The notes under the pieces were generated by a model that did not search any database, was not told where the DNA came from, and saw only the letters and a program-made list of their open reading frames with translations. From NCBI GenBank assembly GCA_050115555.1, contig JASFQI010000133.1:1-11972 (forward strand): a stretch of DNA of 11,972 nucleotides, in the 5' to 3' direction. Source of the DNA: JASFQI01 sp050115555. Lineage in GTDB: Bacteria; Desulfobacterota; DSM-4660; Desulfatiglandales; HGW-15. This document shows positions 1-5,006 of the stretch, piece after piece. The number at the start of each line of letters is the position of its first letter. Positions within the stretch are counted from its first letter, which is position 1. Made by a program: the position numbers and the translations under genes.

Positions 1-1447
1 CGACACTTTCCGTGGATTGCTCAATGGCCGTCACCAGGCGCATTTGCTCCCGGCCCTGTTTCTCACTGTAGAGGGTCGATCCGAGCGTATCCGCAGCGAC
101 CTTGAGCGCTTCGATTTCCGGCAAGGACCAGTCACGTTCGGTAAGGCATTCGTCAAAGCCGATGAAACCCCACCACTCATCTTTGACGAAAATCGGGGCG
201 ATGACCATTGAAAGGACATTCTGACGGGTCAGCACGGCTTGCTCTGCTTCCGGGAAGTCTCGGACAAGCCCCTTGATCGGCTGCCCTTTGCTGAGCGATT
301 CTTCCCATCTTCCAAACCCGCCGTCCCGATAGGGAAAGTCGATAAGATCGGGGTTGCCGATCAGCGGCTGAATCCCCGGTTTTACCCATTCATAGCGCTG
401 ACTTCCTAGTAAAGCGCCTTTCCCATCCCTTTTGTTCTCAAAAACATAGACGCGGCTTACTTCCGCGGCATGTCCCAATCGAGCCAGGACCTCATTGATC
501 CCTTCTTCCCAGGCGTCTGCCTTAAGAAATGTGTCCGCTGCGAATCTCACGGCTTCCAACATGGCGTCGCGACGCTTCAGCTCTGCCTCGGCCATCTTCT
601 GGTCTGTGATGTCCAAGTCGGTTCCCAGCATGCGATAGGGATTTCCCTCTTCATCACGTACGGCGGTTCCGCGGGCGAGAAACCAGCGAGTCGTTCCATC
701 CTTGTGGAGCATGCGGTGAGTCACCTCGTATTGCTTGGTGATCCCTTCAAGATGGGCGTTTGCAGCGGCTATTACAGCGTTCCTGTCTTCTGGGTGGACG
801 CATTGACTCCAATGATCAAGGTGGTTTTGGATTTCGTGGTCATCATAACCAAGCATGGCCTTCAAATTTGGATCAATATACATTCTTTTTGACTTTAAAT
901 CCCAATCCCATACACCTACCATCGCAGATTTTGTTGCTAAAATATATCTTTTTTGGCTTTCAATAAGGCTATTTGTTCTTCTTTGTATAATTTTTTCTAA
1001 ATTTTTTCTATAAATATAATTTTCTTTTTCAAGCCTTTGTTTTTCTTCTTTGAGTTTTTTTGCCTCAAACGCTTTATTTGTGACATGAACAAGATCTTGC
1101 TTTGTCACAGGTTTGGTCAGATAATCATAGGCGCCGGATCGAACAGCCTCGGAAGCCGTATCCACATCAGGATATCCGGTTACAACAATCACCTGTGTGT
1201 CCGGAAGCGTGTCCTTGACGATTTTCAAGAACTCCATCCCGTTCGTGCCAGGCATGACGATATCGGTTAAGACCACATCAACCGCCTGATGTTGGAGAAG
1301 CTGTTGGGCAGCATCTACATCTTGAGCCATTTCAGTTTCAAATCCCGCCCTTTTTAGCATCTCGCAGAAAACAAACCGGATATTTTCATGGTCATCTACG
1401 ACAAGAACGCGACCTTTATTCGCGGGAAGTGGCCTATTCGCTTCCAT
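1..1447 (-). CDS. Response regulator / PAS / GAF multidomain signalling protein (3' part beyond window)
   Basis: The frame is open from the ATG at 1447-1445 to position 1, giving 482 residues without a stop, so the C-terminus lies outside the window. Residues ~13-130 form a CheY-type receiver: acidic pair Asp18-Asp19, phospho-acceptor Asp62 (context LTDIVMPG), Thr90 and Lys112 (LTKP). A Lys/Glu-rich likely coiled coil follows (~122-168). Next is a PAS/PAC fold (~170-290; VGVWDWD, VHPEDR, DGTTRWF, GTDLDITDQK) and a GAF-like domain (~295-460). A second PAS seems to begin at the edge (LVTAIEQSTESV). A histidine kinase or GGDEF output could follow but is not seen. The start is supported by an AAAGGA Shine-Dalgarno about 7 nt upstream. 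Its role is cytoplasmic signal transduction; the signal is unknown. The gene points away from the bam genes, so a link to aromatic degradation is only a guess. The coiled-coil/PAS junction is strikingly AT-rich. Confidence 0.88.
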   Translation of the reverse strand, partial: MEANRPLPANKGRVLVVDDHENIRFVFCEMLKRAGFETEMAQDVDAAQQLLQHQAVDVVLTDIVMPGTNGMEFLKIVKDTLPDTQVIVVTGYPDVDTASEAVRSGAYDYLTKPVTKQDLVHVTNKAFEAKKLKEEKQRLEKENYIYRKNLEKIIQRRTNSLIESQKRYILATKSAMVGVWDWDLKSKRMYIDPNLKAMLGYDDHEIQNHLDHWSQCVHPEDRNAVIAAANAHLEGITKQYEVTHRMLHKDGTTRWFLARGTAVRDEEGNPYRMLGTDLDITDQKMAEAELKRRDAMLEAVRFAADTFLKADAWEEGINEVLARLGHAAEVSRVYVFENKRDGKGALLGSQRYEWVKPGIQPLIGNPDLIDFPYRDGGFGRWEESLSKGQPIKGLVRDFPEAEQAVLTRQNVLSMVIAPIFVKDEWWGFIGFDECLTERDWSLPEIEALKVAADTLGSTLYSEKQGREQMRLVTAIEQSTESV

Positions 1448-1478
1448 TCCGCATCCTTTAATAAGGTATGGTTAAAAG

Positions 1479-1507
1479 ATTAGAAAATTTCCAGGGCTTC
1501 CCATCAA
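1479..1507 (-). promoter_or_regulatory. Sigma70-type promoter for the receiver/PAS gene
   Basis: Reading the minus strand, TTGATG (1507-1502) is followed after 17 nt by TCTAAT (1484-1479). These match the -35 and -10 consensus at 4/6 and 5/6 positions. Transcription would begin near 1472, leaving a ~25-nt leader that includes the AAAGGA ribosome site before the ATG at 1447. Spacing and position fit a real promoter; no experimental support. Confidence 0.6.
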
Positions 1508-1508
1508 G

Positions 1509-1526
1509 CATCCTGAAAACAGGATG
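1509..1526. repeat. Perfect 7-bp inverted repeat with AAAA loop, abutting the promoter
   Basis: CATCCTG-AAAA-CAGGATG is a perfect dyad. It ends one base before the -35 hexamer of the minus-strand promoter and overlaps the terminal few bases of the 105-bp element copy at 1521-1625. It could be an operator, for example for autoregulation, or a by-product of the element boundary. No T-tract follows on either strand, so it is not a convincing terminator. Confidence 0.5.
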
Positions 1527-1625
1527 GAGTCGAAAAAAGCCGTGACCCAGAGATTTGCCCCTTGCGATTCCAAGGCCTTACAGTGTAGCCAACAGCGGTC
1601 GAGCGGGTTTTTGCGAGACCGTCAA
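1521..1625 (-). repeat. 105-bp MITE-like element, copy 1 (reverse orientation)
   Basis: Read on the minus strand this begins TTGACGGTCTCGCAAAAACC and ends TTTTTTCGACTCCATC. It aligns over its whole length with the copy at 4277-4381, sharing blocks such as ACCCGCTCGA, GGCTACACT, GGCAAATCTC and CGACTCCATC. The two ends are imperfect inverted repeats of each other. It is too short to encode a transposase, so it is a non-autonomous, MITE-like interspersed repeat. The outer boundary at 1521-1523 is uncertain because the flanking dyad overlaps it. Confidence 0.75.
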
Positions 1626-1820
1626 GATATAGAGTTTATTCGGATTCAGCGCCTTTGTTCTTGAATCGCGTTCTCTCCGTCATGCAGAAAACCTCGACAG
1701 TGCCGTTCCCTGATGACGATCTTGATCCAAACGCCACTGCGGCGGGCAGAAAAATAAGCTTTTGGAATGGAAAGGGAGATTCACGCGTTCAGGGCATTTT
1801 GCGACTAGGCAAACGAGGTT

Positions 1821-1924
1821 CTGACGGCCTCGCAACAAACCGCTCGACCGCGTTCGGCCGTTCTGCCGTCTTTTGGGATTGCAGGGGCAGTCGCTTGGTT
1901 CCAGGATTTTCGAGGCTCCATCGG
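1821..1924 (+). repeat. 105-bp MITE-like element, copy 2 (degenerate)
   Basis: The sequence starts CTGACGGCCTCGCAACAAAC and ends with CGAGGCTCCATC, matching the order and spacing of the copies at 1521-1625 (inverted) and 4277-4381 (direct). Shared blocks include CCGCTCGACCGC and the terminal CTCCATC. It is clearly more diverged than the other two, so it is probably an older insertion. Boundaries are approximate. Confidence 0.6.
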
Positions 1925-1980
1925 ATATTGAGTAGAACGTCAAACCATCGCATGGTTCATGTGGAGAAGGATACGTCCGG

Positions 1981-2207
1981 CTACTTCAAGGCAGCCAATA
2001 GGGAGTCCAAATCGGTCGACGCCACGTCCTTCCCGTGAATGAGTTCCTCCAACCGGCAGGTCAGAGTGTCGTATTCGCCCGCAATCGCAATGTGTCGAAT
2101 GGATTCGGCTCAGTCTCGTAAGAATGGAGGATGATGTGCCTCCGAAGATTGTGCTGAGTGTCCGGGAACTCTTCTTTCGTGATCAGAGGTGCCCTCGAAT
2201 TTTTCAT
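1981..2207 (-). pseudogene. Small hypothetical protein gene with a single frameshift
   Basis: The ATG at 2207-2205 has an excellent ribosome site (GGAGG, 8 nt upstream) and starts MKNSRAPLITKEEFPDTQHN. That frame stops after 48 codons at 2061. A second frame, open from about 2100 to a TAG at 1981, carries protein-like sequence (ESIRHIAIAGEYDTLTCRLE, then ending DLDSLLAALK). Adding one base near 2100 (GAG GCC in place of GAGCC) joins the two into one ~75-residue protein. I therefore read one small gene broken by a one-base deletion, a sequencing error, or less likely programmed frameshifting. I do not recognise the family. The size and mixed charged/helical C-terminus would suit a small regulator or antitoxin, but that is a guess. 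The unbroken 48-residue product could also be made. Confidence 0.5.
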
Positions 2208-2266
2208 TCCCGCGTCCTCCAAGGCTATTAATGGACGTCTTGTAGGATGTCTGATGATGGATCAGT

Positions 2267-2296
2267 AGTATATACTGCATTTGAATTCATTAGAAA
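2267..2296 (-). promoter_or_regulatory. Possible promoter/operator upstream of the frameshifted gene
   Basis: A perfect 10-bp palindrome AGTATATACT at 2267-2276 contains a TATACT -10-like hexamer on the minus strand, about 60 nt before the ATG at 2207. The -35 region at 2290-2296 is poor. The local AT-rich patch and position fit a weak or activator-dependent promoter, or an operator. Confidence 0.3.
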
Positions 2297-2370
2297 ACAC
2301 ATTTTCATGGTCATTTTTGGATGCCGGGTTCCAGAGGCGGGCTCGGGTTTAGAGTTGAATCCCAGGCAAG

Positions 2371-2397
2371 CGATTCGGGATGTAAGCCCGGGAATCG
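2371..2397. repeat. Stem-loop 3' of the DUF3786 gene
   Basis: CGATTCGGG pairs with CCC-GG-GAATCG, giving nine pairs with a two-base bulge and a 7-nt loop. It lies ~60 nt beyond the stop codon of the minus-strand gene ending at 2458. There is no T-run after it on the minus strand, so it could be a weak or factor-assisted terminator or an mRNA 3'-end hairpin. Confidence 0.3.
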
Positions 2398-2457
2398 AGT
2401 CCAAGATCGTTATATCAGTCCCAGGGCACAGGGAAAATCGGCGCTTTCCTTGGAGTC

Positions 2458-3285
2458 TCAGTCGGCGTAGTCCGAAGGGACCGTCAAGCCGTGCCTCTGG
2501 GCTACCTTTTCGAACATCCGTACCAGCCCCCCGATCAGCGCGTAAATACCGTCGATCGGTAGATTTCTGTCCGCGGTGGCGTCGAAGAAGATGTGCAGAC
2601 TGGATTCCAGGGCATCCTCCGGGTTCCAGTAGCAAAAGAGGATAGGAACTTTGGGAAGGGGACGCAAAACGAGCAAGATGTCGGCATCAAAAGGTGCGTC
2701 CACCTGCTTGCCGTTGAACACGTGGAGCATGTCTTCAAAGAGATCCGTGTACGTGTCGGCGACCGCTTTGAGGGGCTTTTCACACCGCTGCTCAAAGAGC
2801 CCAGAACGTACGGCTCCTCCTTTGAGTTCCCGGAAGGGAACCCATGTTCCCGAGACCGGAAGGCCTTCTCCCTCCAGGATGTACGTGAGGACCGGGATCG
2901 CGATCCACGGGTGGATATGGATCTCAGAGGAGAGATAACCTTGTGCATCCACATGAAGGTTTTTCCCACACACCGAGAGGGTCAGCCTGCCATGCATACA
3001 TCGCTCCCCCAGCCTTCTTGCCGCAGCGTCAAGATCCTTGGCTGCGACCGCTCGCTTCAATCCGGCCAGGGACTCCTCCATGCTCTCTTCCACGGGTTTT
3101 CGCTGTGCAAGGTTTCCTTCGTATTGCGTGAGCACCTTTTTGGAAAGACGGGGACAAGCGCTGAGTTGTTTTTTCCCCTGGTAGACTGCGGATGCAAAGG
3201 CCAGGCAGGAGGGTTCACCGCACTCACCGCAGTTGGATTTTTCAAGGATATTTAGAAGTTCCATTGGTCCCGTCGGTTTTTGCAT
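2458..3285 (-). CDS. Fe-S cluster domain / DUF3786 protein
   Basis: This 275-residue protein starts at the ATG 3285-3283. A GGGAGG ribosome site 8-9 nt upstream favours this over the in-frame ATG 36 nt earlier. Near the N-terminus is a C-x2-C-x4-C-x16-C arrangement (Cys19, 22, 27, 44; context NCGECGEPSC, then ACPRL). This is the four-cysteine [4Fe-4S] motif (PF04060-type) seen in corrinoid Fe-S proteins and RnfB. Residues ~95-275 resemble DUF3786: WIAIPVLTYILEGEGLPVSG, WVPFRELKGG, PLPKVPILFCYW and a hydrophobic C-terminus. No signal peptide or membrane segment is evident, so it is likely cytoplasmic. The biochemical role is unknown; such proteins occur mainly in anaerobes, and involvement in electron transfer or corrinoid/one-carbon metabolism is only an inference. 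It is transcribed divergently from the DUF2080-GNAT pair. Confidence 0.85.
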   Translation of the reverse strand: MQKPTGPMELLNILEKSNCGECGEPSCLAFASAVYQGKKQLSACPRLSKKVLTQYEGNLAQRKPVEESMEESLAGLKRAVAAKDLDAAARRLGERCMHGRLTLSVCGKNLHVDAQGYLSSEIHIHPWIAIPVLTYILEGEGLPVSGTWVPFRELKGGAVRSGLFEQRCEKPLKAVADTYTDLFEDMLHVFNGKQVDAPFDADILLVLRPLPKVPILFCYWNPEDALESSLHIFFDATADRNLPIDGIYALIGGLVRMFEKVAQRHGLTVPSDYAD

Positions 3286-3522
3286 GGGAAAGGCCTCCCG
3301 GTGGCTCGAAGGACCCCGCACAATAGCACGGACACGTTGTACCTGAAAGAGGTTTCTTGACGTCGGTCTCCATTGCGGTGTTTGTGGATTTCACTTGAAA
3401 AACGGCTGGTTTTTCGCTAGCAATCACATGCAGTGTGCTTTCGCTCCCCACGTGTTGATGCAGGGAGGGATTCCAAACAGAAAGCCCGACGAAATACGAT
3501 GGAATGAAAAAGGGCTTACTTC

Positions 3523-3711
3523 ATGCCTGAACAAAAAGAGAAGCCAAAAAAAGGAGAACCGCCCTCCGACGCGCCTCGCATACAGTCCAAGTTTGAGCTC
3601 TATGGTGAGGAGATGGTAGAAAAGCGGGTCAAAGGGAGCGGGAACAGCGGCCGAGTCTATCTGCCGCCGGACTGGGTCGGGAAAATCGTGAAGATTATTC
3701 GAATTGATTAA
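3523..3711 (+). CDS. DUF2080-like small protein ('transposon-encoded' family)
   Basis: A 62-residue basic protein begins at ATG 3523 with AAAAAGGG eight nt upstream. After a Lys/Pro/Glu-rich, probably disordered N-terminus, the C-terminal half reads VEKRVKGSGNSGRVYLPPDW followed by VGKIVKIIRID. That is the pattern of DUF2080 ('putative transposon-encoded protein'; GN-S/G-x-V-Y-(L/V)-P-x-x-W-(V/I)-G-K). The short beta-rich core recalls AbrB/SpoVT-type DNA-binding folds, which would fit a small regulator, but that similarity is by eye. It stops 27 nt before the acetyltransferase ATG and probably forms a two-gene operon with it. No transposase is present in the window, so the family label should not be read as evidence for a local transposon. 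Confidence 0.7.
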   Translation: MPEQKEKPKKGEPPSDAPRIQSKFELYGEEMVEKRVKGSGNSGRVYLPPDWVGKIVKIIRID

Positions 3712-3716
3712 GCCTT

Positions 3717-3732
3717 GTGGGTGCTCGCCCAC
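3717..3732 (+). repeat. Small hairpin between the DUF2080 and GNAT genes
   Basis: GTGGG-T-GCTC-G-CCCAC forms a 5-bp GC-rich stem plus a T-G pair with a GCTC loop. It sits between the DUF2080 stop codon and the acetyltransferase ATG. It may modulate translation of the second gene, whose own ribosome site is weak. Confidence 0.3.
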
Positions 3733-3738
3733 AGCGGG

Positions 3739-4179
3739 ATGGCGTTCGTGGAAAATATCATCATTCGAAAGCTGAAAGTAGAGGACGCGGACGAAGTCCA
3801 GAGGATCCAGTACGCGATCACCAAGAAGGTAGACGATATCGACTACCACCGGCTCGTCGAGAATGTCGTCACGGATGTGCAGCACGTGGCTGCGGCAGCA
3901 ACAGTGGACGGCGTGTTTGCCGGGTATATGATCACGTACATGATGCTGGGGGGGTTCGGCCTGCCCAAGAGTGCATGGATCACCAATTTTGGTGTGGATC
4001 CCGGTTACATGGGGCAGGGCATTGGAAAACGCCTGGCCCAATGGGTGCTGAAGGAGTATGACGAACGGGGTGTCACCCATGTCTACACGACAGTCCCATG
4101 GGATTCCGTGGACCTGCTGTCATTTTTTCGAACCATCGGGTTCGACCGAAGCAATTTTATCAATCTGTGTAAAAAATGA
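3739..4179 (+). CDS. GNAT-family N-acetyltransferase
   Basis: This 146-residue protein starts at ATG 3739 (MAFVENIIIRKLKVEDADEV); TTG 3715 and GTG 3748 are alternatives, since no strong ribosome site precedes any of them. The family would transfer an acetyl group from acetyl-CoA to an amine. The order is typical of GNAT: beta1-alpha1 (IIIRKLKVEDADEVQRI), a central strand pair (VFAGYMITYMML), then NFGVDPGYMGQGIGKRLAQW. That last stretch holds the Q/R-x-x-G-x-G/A acetyl-CoA pyrophosphate loop (residues ~94-105). The C-terminal VYTTVPWDSVDLLSFFRTIG matches the RimI-like segment (N/D-x-x-A/S-x-x-x-Y/F-x-x-x-G-F). The substrate cannot be told from sequence. Benzoyl-CoA ligases are known to be acetylated by GNAT enzymes in Rhodopseudomonas, so a link to the adjacent benzoyl-CoA genes is possible but unproven. 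It could equally be a housekeeping or toxin-type acetyltransferase. Confidence 0.85.
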   Translation: MAFVENIIIRKLKVEDADEVQRIQYAITKKVDDIDYHRLVENVVTDVQHVAAAATVDGVFAGYMITYMMLGGFGLPKSAWITNFGVDPGYMGQGIGKRLAQWVLKEYDERGVTHVYTTVPWDSVDLLSFFRTIGFDRSNFINLCKK

Positions 4180-4276
4180 GAGGCCTGTTCTTTTCCTCTG
4201 CTTCTCAGACCTCTACCCCCCCCCTTTCCACGGGTAGGAGTAAACATCCTCGCGGTTCTCTCCTCCAGAATCAACG

Positions 4277-4381
4277 TTGACGGTCTCGGAAAAACCCGCT
4301 CGATCACCTGTCGGCTACACTTAAGTCATTTGAATCGTTCAAGGCAAATCTCCAGGTATCGGCTTTTTGCGACTCCATCAA
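4277..4381 (+). repeat. 105-bp MITE-like element, copy 3 (best-defined ends)
   Basis: The element runs from TTGACGGTCTCGGAAAAA (4277-4294) to TTTTTGCGACTCCATCAA (4364-4381). The reverse complement of the right end, TTGATGGAGTCGCAAAAA, matches the left end at 14 of 18 positions, so these are terminal inverted repeats. The interior aligns with the copies at 1521-1625 and 1821-1924. No flanking target duplication is obvious. Confidence 0.78.
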
Positions 4382-4760
4382 CTTTGAGACGGTTTCGAAA
4401 GCCGTGCGCGCCGGAATCCCCATTTGATCCCCCTGTGGAACTCCGCCACCATGGCCGTGAGACTCGGCCTCAGGGATGGATATGACAGGGATATGCATGG
4501 ACAGGAAATACGGTTTTGTCGTGTGTTGTGGGGAAAGGCGAAACAGGCCGGAAACGCGCGGCTCCTATGTCTAAATTCGGCCTCGTATCCGTGATTCCCG
4601 GTAAGCCTCACCTCATTACAATAGGATGATGTTATCACGCAATGAAAGGAGCTAAATACTGCATCTTTTTTAATTGAATTGGCGGCAAAGGGTTTTGCGC
4701 TGAAAAAAGGCAAGAGTCGCTTCCAGGGGGGTCCCATCCCTCACTTTCCATCCTTGTGTC

Positions 4761-4782
4761 ATCAATGGCATAACGGCTTGAT
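4761..4782. promoter_or_regulatory. Possible operator dyad upstream of the bamB promoter
   Basis: ATCAA (4761-4765) and TTGAT (4778-4782) are inverted around a 12-bp spacer, ending 15 bp before the -35 hexamer. The position suits an activator or repressor site for the bam operon. The arms are short, so chance is a serious alternative. Confidence 0.25.
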
Positions 4783-4797
4783 ATTCTGGATTTTTTC

Positions 4798-4826
4798 TTG
4801 ACATGCAGTTACGAAGTAGCTAAATT
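4798..4826 (+). promoter_or_regulatory. Sigma70-type promoter of the bam operon
   Basis: TTGACA (perfect -35, 4798-4803), a 17-nt spacer and TAAATT (-10, 4/6, 4821-4826) predict transcription from about 4833. This leaves a leader of ~170 nt before the bamB ATG. A T-run (4791-4796) lies immediately upstream of the -35. The strong -35 and ideal spacing suggest control by a repressor or through the leader rather than a need for an alternative sigma factor. Confidence 0.7.
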
Positions 4827-4829
4827 GTA

Positions 4830-4974
4830 TCCACATCATACCGCAGCTTGAAAGGAATAATGGGGTTCGCGATGGTTCCCCATGCTCAAAGGCAGGGGTT
4901 GAAACCAGGGTTTTGTGGTGTGGAGCCCATGTGGAAGAAAGCGCCTGCGCCGCATAGTGAATTCCAGTGCAGGC
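4830..4974 (+). promoter_or_regulatory. Structured 5' leader of bamB
   Basis: Three pairings are visible in the predicted leader. ATGGGG (4860-4865) pairs with CCCCAT (4878-4883). GCCTGCGC (4943-4950) pairs with GTGCAGGC (4967-4974), an 8-bp stem with one G-U pair. A long-range TCCACAT (4830-4836) pairs with ATGTGGA (4929-4935) and would close the domain. The arrangement could be a cis-regulatory RNA. I cannot match it to a known riboswitch by eye; the W/Mo-cofactor motif class is worth testing because the next gene encodes a tungstopterin enzyme. Confidence 0.35.
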
Positions 4975-4994
4975 AACGTATTCAGGGCGTGTAG
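4860..4994 (+). CDS. Possible 44-codon leader ORF (uncertain)
   Basis: ATG 4860 to TAG 4992-4994 gives a 44-residue frame beginning MGFAMVPHAQRQGLKPG and containing CGVEPMWKKAPAPHSEF. AAAGGA lies only 3 nt before the ATG, closer than ideal. The frame ends 12 nt before the bamB ATG, overlapping the purine-rich bamB ribosome site. Its start lies within a 6-bp hairpin (ATGGGG/CCCCAT). It could be a translated leader peptide coupling translation into bamB, or a chance frame. No family is recognised. Confidence 0.22.
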   Translation: MGFAMVPHAQRQGLKPGFCGVEPMWKKAPAPHSEFQCRQRIQGV

Positions 4995-5006
4995 AAGGGG
5001 AAGACA

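Larger units (their letters stand above)
1448..1980. other. Gene-poor intergenic stretch with repeats
   Basis: No open frame here looks coding. A 127-codon plus-strand frame at 1655-2038 runs straight through a repeat copy and the opposing small gene and has no family-like motifs. The stretch holds the minus-strand promoter, two copies of the 105-bp element in opposite orientation about 195 bp apart, and a short perfect dyad AACCAT-CGC-ATGGTT at 1943-1957. I see nothing identifiable at 1626-1820. Confidence 0.6.
4180..5006. other. Long intergenic region upstream of bamB
   Basis: No conserved long gene is visible on either strand. Minus-strand frames of 64-119 codons here lack family-like motifs and overlap the repeat. 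The region contains a run of nine C (4216-4224), the third copy of the 105-bp element (4277-4381), a dyad ATCAA-N12-TTGAT (4761-4782), the bamB promoter (4798-4826) and a structured leader with a 44-codon ORF. No convincing T-tract terminator follows the acetyltransferase. Positions ~4382-4750 hold nothing I can name; a TTTGAGACGGTTTCGAAAGC segment at 4383-4402 vaguely resembles the element's end and may be a further decayed copy. Confidence 0.6.

Noticed and set aside
1943..1957. AACCAT-CGC-ATGGTT dyad as a terminator for the small minus-strand gene
   Set aside because: No T-run follows on the minus strand, and a 3-nt loop with a 6-bp stem is weak. It is kept only as a note.
1655..2038. 127-codon plus-strand frame
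   Set aside because: It runs through repeat copy 2 and antisense to the frameshifted small gene. It has no recognisable domains and no good ribosome site.
2228..2645. Frames of 132-135 codons on both strands at the 3' end of the DUF3786 gene
   Set aside because: They overlap the conserved DUF3786 C-terminus in other frames and show no protein-like signal of their own.
3424..4080. 218-codon minus-strand frame
   Set aside because: Shadow of the DUF2080 and GNAT genes, whose own frames carry family motifs.
4177..4224. Terminator after the acetyltransferase
   Set aside because: Only short AGAGG/CCTCT-type pairings are possible and no U-tract follows. The nine-C run is not a terminator signal.
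4677..4703. Possible sigma54 promoter (TTGGCGGCAAAGGGTTTTGC)
   Set aside because: The GG-to-GC spacing is 11 or 14 nt rather than the strict 10, and the better sigma70-type promoter lies closer to bamB.
4378..4737. 119-codon minus-strand frame and overlapping shorter ones upstream of bamB
   Set aside because: They start or end in repeat copy 3, have no motif and no convincing ribosome site. Such frames are usual across interspersed repeats.
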